Shown here in pieces: positions 17,186 to 24,723 of a DNA stretch of 64,000 nt. The stretch covers positions 19,633 to 83,632 of the forward strand of contig JACREQ010000075.1 in the NCBI GenBank assembly GCA_016218155.1, in the 5' to 3' direction. The notes beneath the pieces are model-generated. The model had not been told where the DNA came from. It saw only the letters and a program-made list of their open reading frames with translations, and did no database searches. Source of the stretch: Bacteroidia bacterium (lineage in GTDB: Bacteria; Bacteroidota; Bacteroidia; Bacteroidales; GWA2-32-17). Each line of letters begins with the position of its first letter. Position 1 is the stretch's first letter. The position numbers and the translations under genes were made by a program.

Positions 17186-17276
17186 GAATTTGAAATAATT
17201 CTTTACTTTTGAATATCGCAAAGAAAGCAGTTTTGTTCATCTAAATAAAAATATTTTATCAGCATAATATTAACAC

Positions 17277-18050
17277 ATGCCTTATATTGCATTGATAACA
17301 GATTGGCAACAAAATGACTACTACTTAGGTGCAGTTAAGGGTTTTATTTATTCTCAATTAAACGATGTTAATATTATAGATATAAATAATGGCATCACAA
17401 AACATAATTTATTTCCGGCAGCATTTATTTTAAAATCATGTTTTAATGATTTTCCTGAAGGTACAATTTTCATCATTGGTATTCAGACTGTAATTGAAGG
17501 TGATAATAATTATCTGTGTTTTAAATACCTAAACCGTTATATTTTATGCTCCGATAATGGCTTTTTTACACACTTTACAGATGAGACACCAGATGCAGTT
17601 TATTGTTTAGCCAATGATTCATCTACTTTTCCAGAAAAGGATGTTTTTGCCAAATGTGCATGTAAGATATTAAATGGTGAAAATATTTCAGATTTTGCAA
17701 ACACAATAAATGAATATAAGATTGTTAAGAATTTTTATCCAATAATAGAAAAATCAACAATTACAGGTACTATTATTTATATTGACAATTATGGTAATGT
17801 TATTGTAAATATTAACAAAGAGCAATTTGAAAAGACTTGTAACGAAAGAAGATTTAAAATTATTCTTGGAAATACCAATTATCATATCTCAAAAATTAAC
17901 AAAACATACAACGAAAATAACGACAACGAATTTATTGCATTATTTAACTCTATAGGATTATTAGAAATAGCGATGAATAATGCATCAATTGCGAATCTCA
18001 TTCAACTTGAAATAAAATCAAATATTAGAATTCAATTTTATGATACTTAG
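17277..18050 (+). CDS. SAM hydroxide adenosyltransferase (DUF62) family protein
   Basis: A 257-aa protein of the chlorinase/fluorinase-like family. It has ALITDWQQNDYYLGAVKGFI near the N-terminus, IIDINNGITKHN, FIIGIQT, ILCSDNGFFT (where family members have the APDNGxL substrate loop) and YIDNYGNVIVNI at the start of the C-terminal barrel. Characterised non-halogenating members hydrolyse SAM to adenosine and methionine. It is the first gene of an overlapping trio; the next start lies inside its last 11 nt. Confidence 0.9.
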   Translation: MPYIALITDWQQNDYYLGAVKGFIYSQLNDVNIIDINNGITKHNLFPAAFILKSCFNDFPEGTIFIIGIQTVIEGDNNYLCFKYLNRYILCSDNGFFTHFTDETPDAVYCLANDSSTFPEKDVFAKCACKILNGENISDFANTINEYKIVKNFYPIIEKSTITGTIIYIDNYGNVIVNINKEQFEKTCNERRFKIILGNTNYHISKINKTYNENNDNEFIALFNSIGLLEIAMNNASIANLIQLEIKSNIRIQFYDT

Positions 18051-18351
18051 AATTGTAAAAATGGAGCTCAATGAGACTAAAATTGAGCTTTTCGAACACT
18101 TTATGGATAATTTGAAAGAAGAAAAACTTAAACAGGACGGTTGTTTGCATCACGATATTTTTTGTGATAAAGACAATGAACTTATGTTTTTCTCTTATAC
18201 TATCTGGGCTACAGAAAAGCATTTAAAAAAATATAAAAAGACTGAATTATTTAAAGAGGTTACAAGAACAGTAAGAACATTGTGTGTTAAAGAGCCAATT
18301 GCATGGACTGTAGAAAATGTTTTTAATTCCCCATATGATGAAGAAGTATGA
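18040..18351 (+). CDS. Antibiotic biosynthesis monooxygenase (ABM) domain protein
   Basis: A 103-aa single-domain protein. ILRIVKMEL at the start and the internal pattern QDGCLHHDIFCDKDNE-LMFFSYTIWATEKHLKKYKKTELF match the dimeric ferredoxin-like ABM/YgiN fold, which includes quinol monooxygenases and small-molecule oxidoreductases. The substrate is unknown. The start overlaps the DUF62 gene by 11 nt and the end overlaps the mazG gene, so all three share one mRNA. Confidence 0.85.
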   Translation: MILRIVKMELNETKIELFEHFMDNLKEEKLKQDGCLHHDIFCDKDNELMFFSYTIWATEKHLKKYKKTELFKEVTRTVRTLCVKEPIAWTVENVFNSPYDEEV

Positions 18352-19117
18352 TGATTTAAGTCCTTTTAATAAGTTGCTAGCTATAATGGACGAGCTTAGA
18401 GAAAAATGTCCATGGGATAAAAAACAAACACTTGAAAGTCTTCGAAGACTTACTATTGAAGAAACATATGAGCTAGCAGATGCAATAACAAAAAACGATT
18501 TAAATGAATTAAAGAAAGAATTAGGAGATATTTTATTGCACATTGTTTTTTATGCTAAAATTGCAGATGAACAAAAGGCATTTAATATTGATGATGTAAT
18601 TAATTCTATTTGTGAAAAACTTATTTTTAGACATCCTCATATTTACAGCGATGTTGTAGTTGCAGATGATGAAGAAGTTAAAAAAAACTGGGAAGCCTTA
18701 AAACTAAAAGAAGGAAATAAATCAGTATTAGGAGGAGTTCCAGTTTCATTACCTTCAATGGTTAAAGCCTGCAGAATTCAGGAAAAAGTAAGAGGTGTTG
18801 GTTTCGACTGGGAAGAACGAACACAGGTTTGGGATAAAGTAAAAGAAGAACTTGATGAACTTATTGTTGAAGCAAATAAAATTGATAATTTCAAGAAAAC
18901 AGAGCTTGAATTTGGTGATTTGTTATTTTCTGTAATAAATGCAGCAAGACTATATGATATTGATCCCGAAATGGCTTTAGAACGTACCAATCATAAATTT
19001 ATTAATCGTTTTAACTACCTTGAAGAACAAACAATAAAAAAAGGTTGTTCGTTACATGATATGACACTTGACGAGATGAATGAAATTTGGGAAGAATCAA
19101 AGAAATACGACAAATAA
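18335..19117 (+). CDS. mazG: Nucleoside triphosphate pyrophosphohydrolase MazG
   Basis: About 260 aa. MazG signatures occur twice: residues 20-110 carry CPWDKKQTLESLRRLTIEETYELADAI and ELKKELGDILLHIVFYAKIA (the EExxE and ExxD metal-binding helices), and the second half repeats the pattern with KVKEELDELIVEA and ELEFGDLLFSVINAARLY. The enzyme hydrolyses NTPs/dNTPs to NMPs and pyrophosphate, clearing non-canonical or excess nucleotides. ATG 18335 or 18338 (MMKKYDD) is more likely than the ATG at 18317, which lies deep in the preceding gene. The overlap with the ABM gene is about 17 nt. Confidence 0.95.
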   Translation: MMKKYDDLSPFNKLLAIMDELREKCPWDKKQTLESLRRLTIEETYELADAITKNDLNELKKELGDILLHIVFYAKIADEQKAFNIDDVINSICEKLIFRHPHIYSDVVVADDEEVKKNWEALKLKEGNKSVLGGVPVSLPSMVKACRIQEKVRGVGFDWEERTQVWDKVKEELDELIVEANKIDNFKKTELEFGDLLFSVINAARLYDIDPEMALERTNHKFINRFNYLEEQTIKKGCSLHDMTLDEMNEIWEESKKYDK

Positions 19118-19232
19118 AACTTAATTAACACTAACTTGTTATAAGAAAACGTTGTTAATTATCCGCAACGAAGTAACAAAACAATATATATTCTATTATT
19201 TTATATCGAACTCGCATTGATTATATCTATAT

Positions 19233-19268
19233 AAAAAAGACTGTTTCAAAATTGAAACAGTCTTTTTT
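19233..19268. terminator. Bidirectional terminator
   Basis: GACTGTTTCAA-AA-TTGAAACAGTC (19239-19262, perfect 11-bp stem) flanked by A6 and T6 runs. It serves the T9SS peptidase gene on the minus strand (33 nt from its stop) and can stop read-through from mazG. Confidence 0.9.
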
Positions 19269-19294
19269 ATATTGTTATTTAAGCCAGTGCTTAA

Positions 19295-22207
19295 TTATTT
19301 TATTACAGATATTTTCTTTGTTACCTTTTGATTATTTACATTTAGTTCAAGTAAATAAATTCCACTATTAAACCTGCTTAAATCTATTTCATAATGATTT
19401 GAGTTAGTTTCAAAAGGTTCAACACCTATACTGCGCCCTGTTAAATCATAAACTTTACAATCAAAAGAATTTGTAATAACATCTATCAATTCAATATTTA
19501 GTTTATCATATGCTGGATTAGGATAGATTGAAATCTGATTATCCATATCTATTTCTTCAATACCAACTAAACAACCTTGAATTTGAATTGCAAGTGTTGT
19601 ATTAACAAGCATGGTATCATTAAAGAATTCAGTTGGGGTTTTCCAGGCAGAAGCTGTAGTTTTTCTTAAATACAAATTATTTGTACCAGTAATACCACGA
19701 TTAGGAGCCATATACACAACAAATGTATCAGCAGGAGAATTATAAAACAACTCAAATCCAACAAAGAATTCTCCATTTACAGGAATAGGTGTAGTAAAGT
19801 GAACAGGATGATATAAATATGGAGTAAAAGAACTTATTAATTCGTCTTTATATCCTATTCTATTTCCAGGTAATCCTTGACTATTTACATCCCATACTGT
19901 AAATCTGACTTTATTATTTGGTGAAGCGCTATAAGCCTTAACAACTGGCACTACCAAACCTGTAACATCTGTAAAAGTATAATTTGTTACTTTATCAGCA
20001 TAATATTTATATAAAAGTTGGTTATGTCCTGGGAAATATCCCCAATGTTGTGGAGTAAGATGCATAAATGTTAATGGATGCTCGCCTTGATAAATATTAG
20101 AAACTGTATCACAGAAACCATTAGGATCAGGCCATGTTTCTGTTGTTACAACAACATAATCAGTTTTACATAAAGTATCACGGAAAGTAGCGTTGCTAAC
20201 AATTAAACAAACATCATATATACCAGGAGTAGAATAAACAATATTTTGTGGATTCTGAGTTGTAGAAGTTGCAGGTGTTCCACCCTGGAATGTCCACTGC
20301 CATCCTGTAATATTTCCAATTGACAAATCTTCAAAGCTAACTGCTCCACCCTGAACTATTAATCTACCGGTAGTTGCATGGAAATTAGCATGAACCGTGT
20401 CAGCAATTGCAGGATCAAAAATATGAATATACAGTTGCTTTGTTAATGTATCATTACCATAACCACTAAATAAGATTAGTGTCACATCAAAATCCCCAAT
20501 AACTGGATAATTAACTAATGCAGGATTATTTACAACAGAATTAGTTGGAACAGCACCACTAAAATACCAATGAAGAGAATCATAAATACCAGTGGATAAA
20601 TTTGTGAAATTAATATTAGAGCCAACAGGTCTGATTGTGAAATCTGCCATAAAATCAGCATGTGGTATATCAGCAGGATCAATTACCTTAATATATCCAA
20701 GTTTTGTTAAAGTATCATTTGTTGCAGCATTTGCAGCCCTGTGCCATACGTTATAAATACCTGGAGTGCTATAAAGTATATTTTGTGGATTCTTAACTGT
20801 TGAAGTATTTGGTACACCCCCATCAAAAGTCCATTGCCATGAAGTTGGAACATTTGTACTTAAATCAGTAAAATCAACTGTATTTCCTGATAAAATAACT
20901 GTTGGGTTTCCAACAAAATCACAATTTACAGCTGCAGGATCTATAACTTCAATATAAGCTATCTTGGTGATACTATCTGCAAAATTTGGTTTTGTAACTT
21001 TTAATTTAACAGGGAATAAACCTACTGTATTATATTGAATATTTTGAGGATTTTGTATTGTTGATGTTAAAGGTCCAGGACCGGCACCTGCTCCTGTAAA
21101 AGTCCATTGCCATGCAGTTGGGTTACCAGTTGTTAAATCAGTAAAATCAACCAATCCGCCAATATTTACTGTTAAAGGAACACATGGTACACCAACAAAA
21201 TCAGCAACTAATGGAACGCCACATTTAGCAGATTGTCCAAGTTGCTCAAGAGGTCCACCCGGAGCAAAACAAGCCTGAATTCTTGTTTTCTGACCTGGAG
21301 TGAAATTTGCATATGCTATATCATCAACATAATCCATAAAATTCATATACATAATTCCAGGAGCAGTTCCCGAACAAGCATCTAACAAAGGAGGTGTTGG
21401 ATTGCCATAAGTCTCAATATCCTGAGGAGGAGTATCAGCAACTAAATCGTCAGGTGAACAACCACCAGCATCTCCCCATGTATGTTTTAAATCAAAACAG
21501 TGACCACTTTCATGAGTACCTGTGCCACCTAAATTATATGGTGGTGAAGCACCAGTAACACCTGTATATTCATAATGATTTACCAATCCGTATTCAGGAT
21601 TTGTAGCAGCACCACCTGGAGTAAGTGCATATCCACATAAGCCTCCTCCAAGATCACAAACCCAAATATTTAAATAATCTGTAGTTGGCCAACTATCTAA
21701 ACCTCCGGTTGCAAAATGTTTTACATCTGAGCTTGTACCCCATGGTGCTCCAGCCCAGTCTCTTCTTTCAATTCCATTTGTTGCAGCTCCAGTAGGACTA
21801 ATTGTAGCCAAACAAAACTGAAGATCTGTATTGGTTTTTAAGCTTGCAGCAAAGGGTCCCATTGAATGGGTATTTAATCCTGCATAATCCTGATTCATCA
21901 CAGCTATTTGTTCAGTACATCTTAAATCGGCAAAAGTAGCTTGTTGAGCAGTAGATAAAACAATATGAAAAACAACAGGTATTGTTATTACAGCTTTTGG
22001 AGAATAGCCATTTGGGTGATCAGCAACAAATTTATTTGTAAAATCCTGTAATTTCTGATAAACCTCTGCATATCCAGGTTCATTTTGTAAACGCCATTTC
22101 TGAACTTCTTCAAAACCACATTTACGCTTTGTGCTTGTAGTATTATTCTGAGCAAATAAAACTACCGACATTAAAACTGCAATTAAAAAAGTAAAAATGT
22201 ATTTCAT
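19295..22207 (-). CDS. T9SS-exported M43 (pappalysin-like) zinc metalloprotease with PKD repeats
   Basis: ATG 22207 gives MKYIFTFLIAVLMSVVLFAQ, a clear signal peptide; the extra upstream codons need a TTG. After a propeptide (SPKAVITIPVVFHIV) comes the catalytic domain with the extended zinc motif HESGHCFDLKHTWGD and, 50 residues later, the Met-turn NFMDYVDD. Four PKD domains follow (about 345-690), each with a DFTDLSTN-xx-TxWQWTF core and ending in YSTPGIYxV. A jelly-roll-like domain (about 720-880) precedes the sorting domain (ISIYPNPAYDKLNIEL, SGIYLLELN). M43 proteases of Bacteroidota are secreted Ca-stabilised endopeptidases. The gene 24724-27294 is a close paralog. Confidence 0.92.
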   Translation of the reverse strand: MKYIFTFLIAVLMSVVLFAQNNTTSTKRKCGFEEVQKWRLQNEPGYAEVYQKLQDFTNKFVADHPNGYSPKAVITIPVVFHIVLSTAQQATFADLRCTEQIAVMNQDYAGLNTHSMGPFAASLKTNTDLQFCLATISPTGAATNGIERRDWAGAPWGTSSDVKHFATGGLDSWPTTDYLNIWVCDLGGGLCGYALTPGGAATNPEYGLVNHYEYTGVTGASPPYNLGGTGTHESGHCFDLKHTWGDAGGCSPDDLVADTPPQDIETYGNPTPPLLDACSGTAPGIMYMNFMDYVDDIAYANFTPGQKTRIQACFAPGGPLEQLGQSAKCGVPLVADFVGVPCVPLTVNIGGLVDFTDLTTGNPTAWQWTFTGAGAGPGPLTSTIQNPQNIQYNTVGLFPVKLKVTKPNFADSITKIAYIEVIDPAAVNCDFVGNPTVILSGNTVDFTDLSTNVPTSWQWTFDGGVPNTSTVKNPQNILYSTPGIYNVWHRAANAATNDTLTKLGYIKVIDPADIPHADFMADFTIRPVGSNINFTNLSTGIYDSLHWYFSGAVPTNSVVNNPALVNYPVIGDFDVTLILFSGYGNDTLTKQLYIHIFDPAIADTVHANFHATTGRLIVQGGAVSFEDLSIGNITGWQWTFQGGTPATSTTQNPQNIVYSTPGIYDVCLIVSNATFRDTLCKTDYVVVTTETWPDPNGFCDTVSNIYQGEHPLTFMHLTPQHWGYFPGHNQLLYKYYADKVTNYTFTDVTGLVVPVVKAYSASPNNKVRFTVWDVNSQGLPGNRIGYKDELISSFTPYLYHPVHFTTPIPVNGEFFVGFELFYNSPADTFVVYMAPNRGITGTNNLYLRKTTASAWKTPTEFFNDTMLVNTTLAIQIQGCLVGIEEIDMDNQISIYPNPAYDKLNIELIDVITNSFDCKVYDLTGRSIGVEPFETNSNHYEIDLSRFNSGIYLLELNVNNQKVTKKISVIK

Positions 22208-22327
22208 ATTGTTCTTATTTTTCAAAAGTTTTACTCGTAAAGATAAAAAAAATCTATTTCAAAAAAACATAATTTTAAAACCTTTTAGTAGACGATTAAT
22301 ACTCATAAAGGTTGCTCTGTTTTAAAT

Positions 22328-22356
22328 AAAAAAAGCGACCATTAGTCGCTTTTTAA
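22328..22356 (-). terminator. Rho-independent terminator of the S1 protease gene
   Basis: AAAAAGCGAC-CATTA-GTCGCTTTTT, perfect 10-bp stem (22330-22354), 21 nt after the stop codon. Sequence-related to the terminator at 24671-24703. Confidence 0.9.
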
Positions 22357-22374
22357 CTTTCTGATTTACAAAAA

Positions 22375-24582
22375 CTATCTTATTACAGTAATTTTCTCAA
22401 TAAATTTCACGCTTATTGATTTACCATTTAAAATGTAGATTCCATTACTAAGATTACTTAGATCAAGTCTTACCTGTTCATTTTCAGCAGATACAACATT
22501 ATAAATCTTGCATAGTTTTCCGAAAATATCATATAAAGATATTTCTACTTTTTCACCTGCTTTATAAGGAAGTACTATAAAAATTTCTTCTTTAGCAGGA
22601 TTTGGGAAAACTGAAACCGGCAAAGATTCAATCTCATTAATAGCAGAAGGAGTGCATACCACAGGCCAAATTGCTAGTGCAACATTTTTATTCCAAGATG
22701 ATGGATTATTATAAGCATACCATCCACCACCATTTGCAATGCTCCATCTTTCCCAAGCAACGTTATAAGATGAATTAACCGAAGTATCTGCCCAAATTAC
22801 GACAGTGTCGCCTGAATTAGTAGGCAAAATAACTCCTACATAACAAGGACCCGAAAGTGTTACAGGAGAGGTAAAATGAAATGATGTTGATCTTATAGGA
22901 CTTGCATTAATATCAGAAATAATAGTACTAATAGGAACAGTTTTGGTTGCAATTGGTGATGAGCCAGGAGAACCAGCTGAACCTGAATTATTCCAAATAC
23001 CTAAAGTTGCATTACCAGTACCTTTGGCATATATAAACTGTACTTCAACATCCTGAATTGATTGTTGATTTGTTGTAACAAAATAATTTGCCTTTGCTAA
23101 ATCACCATATGAATTATTTCCATTTGCATATGAATTCCAGTATAGACCACTTGACATTAAATTAACTGTTGCACATACAGGTGTTGTTCCACTTCCGTCA
23201 CAATATTTACCATTCAAAGTTGTTACACCAGAACCTGCAGGATCTAACCATGTTTTTAATTGCGCAGAAGAACCGCCTGAATTCAGATCCCAGTGATAAT
23301 ACATTTTACCATAATAATCAGCAGCTGTTTGAGAAGTGCAATATGAAGAACCTCCTGTTAAAGTGCCAACAATTCTACTATTTGCATCAAATAAAGGCGA
23401 ACCTGACGACCCACCTTCTGTAACACCCCATCCGTTTGAATTTGAAACCCATGACAAAGTCCAATGAGCATCTGCTGTGGCACTATTATATGTACCTGTT
23501 GCAGCATTGGTAAAAGTTGAAATTTTCTTAATACTGCCAGCAGGATGATGAATGCCAACACCTGGTCCAGGGAAAGAATTTGCTCTATTCCATCCATTCA
23601 TATATGCATGATAACTATTAGGAACTGTTTGATTTAGCTGCAACAACAATAAATCAGAGCCTCCTACAATATTTGCATCAGCTTTTAATGTAGCACCTGT
23701 CATAGTATTAGAACTCGGCTCATTTGATGGAGTTGTGCACCCTGAAGCCTCATAGTTAAAATAAAAAATCCATTGATTAAGGTCTGATGCAGTTGCTCCC
23801 TCATAACAATGAAATGCTGAAAGAAAATAAGGAGTACAATCCTGATTAGTGTTATTTATTAAAGAGCCTGAACACCAATAATAGCTTCCTGCAATTTGAA
23901 TTGCTATTCTTGCTACTCCTTTTTTTTCATCCTGCCAGTTATTTCCAACCGGACTACAATTCACATTCACCTCACATGACTCAGATGGCTCAGTCCATGA
24001 CGGATTTTTATAATCAGAAACTCCCCTATAAAAATATGCTATATTATTAATGTGAAATTCTGGTTTTGAAAAAACTTCTTTTGGTTCATAATATTCAATA
24101 TTCACTAAATCACCATATATCATCTCAGTTGCAAACAATTTTGACTCATCATTATTAAGCCAATTAAAAGAACCAATTACCTGTGTTTTATCTTCATTAT
24201 ATAAATAGAGATTACTGCCTACTGGCAAGTGAAACAAATCAAAATAAACACCCAACGCCAACGCACTTTGTGATTTAATTTGCAATTGCCAAATCTTGCT
24301 GCCATCTTCTAAAATTGTCCAAGTACCAGAGTTATTCAAAGATAAATCAGCAGCTAAACCATAACCAACCCTTGGAGGTTTGCCATCTTTAGGAAATTTA
24401 AGGTCCTCATTATTTACATAATTTACAGCAAGTGGTTTTATTTCTACTTTATCAATATTTGATTTTAAATTAAGGCTAAAACTTAGCGGTAAACCACCAT
24501 GGCTAATTTGAGCATTATTATAATTTACTATTACAATAAAAAAGAAAGTAAAAAGTATTATTCTTTTCATACTATGCAGCAT
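22375..24582 (-). CDS. T9SS-exported trypsin-like (lysyl endopeptidase-type) serine protease
   Basis: A 735-aa protein whose signal peptide ends near NAQ (residue 25); ATG 24570 (MKRII...) is an equally good start. The N-terminal prodomain (about 30-190) contains TWTILEDGSKIWQLQIKS, typical of Lys-C-type proteases. The S1 domain shows the triad in order: His in FLSAFHCYEG, Asp in GGSDLLLLQL and Ser in TEGGSSGSPLFD. Cys residues near CSGSLINN and CTSQ resemble lysyl endopeptidase. A jelly-roll-like domain (about 490-640) and the sorting domain (VSVFPNPAKEEIFIVLP, SNGIYILNGKS) follow. It lies between two M43 protease genes on the same strand, each with its own terminator. Confidence 0.88.
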   Translation of the reverse strand: MLHSMKRIILFTFFFIVIVNYNNAQISHGGLPLSFSLNLKSNIDKVEIKPLAVNYVNNEDLKFPKDGKPPRVGYGLAADLSLNNSGTWTILEDGSKIWQLQIKSQSALALGVYFDLFHLPVGSNLYLYNEDKTQVIGSFNWLNNDESKLFATEMIYGDLVNIEYYEPKEVFSKPEFHINNIAYFYRGVSDYKNPSWTEPSESCEVNVNCSPVGNNWQDEKKGVARIAIQIAGSYYWCSGSLINNTNQDCTPYFLSAFHCYEGATASDLNQWIFYFNYEASGCTTPSNEPSSNTMTGATLKADANIVGGSDLLLLQLNQTVPNSYHAYMNGWNRANSFPGPGVGIHHPAGSIKKISTFTNAATGTYNSATADAHWTLSWVSNSNGWGVTEGGSSGSPLFDANSRIVGTLTGGSSYCTSQTAADYYGKMYYHWDLNSGGSSAQLKTWLDPAGSGVTTLNGKYCDGSGTTPVCATVNLMSSGLYWNSYANGNNSYGDLAKANYFVTTNQQSIQDVEVQFIYAKGTGNATLGIWNNSGSAGSPGSSPIATKTVPISTIISDINASPIRSTSFHFTSPVTLSGPCYVGVILPTNSGDTVVIWADTSVNSSYNVAWERWSIANGGGWYAYNNPSSWNKNVALAIWPVVCTPSAINEIESLPVSVFPNPAKEEIFIVLPYKAGEKVEISLYDIFGKLCKIYNVVSAENEQVRLDLSNLSNGIYILNGKSISVKFIEKITVIR

Positions 24583-24668
24583 TTTAGATTATTATATCAG
24601 AAATCATTCAAATCATTTCTTTTATAAAAATACAAAAAACTATTTAAAAACATATTATTTATTAAAAT

Positions 24669-24705
24669 AAAAAAGCGACCATTTGCAAGAAGTGGTCGCT
24701 TTTAA
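24669..24705 (-). terminator. Rho-independent terminator of the second M43 protease gene
   Basis: AAAAGCGACCA (24671-24681) and TGGTCGCTTTT (24693-24703) form a perfect 11-bp stem, 21 nt after the stop codon of the upstream peptidase gene. Confidence 0.9.
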
Positions 24706-24723
24706 TAATTATTTTAATTACCC

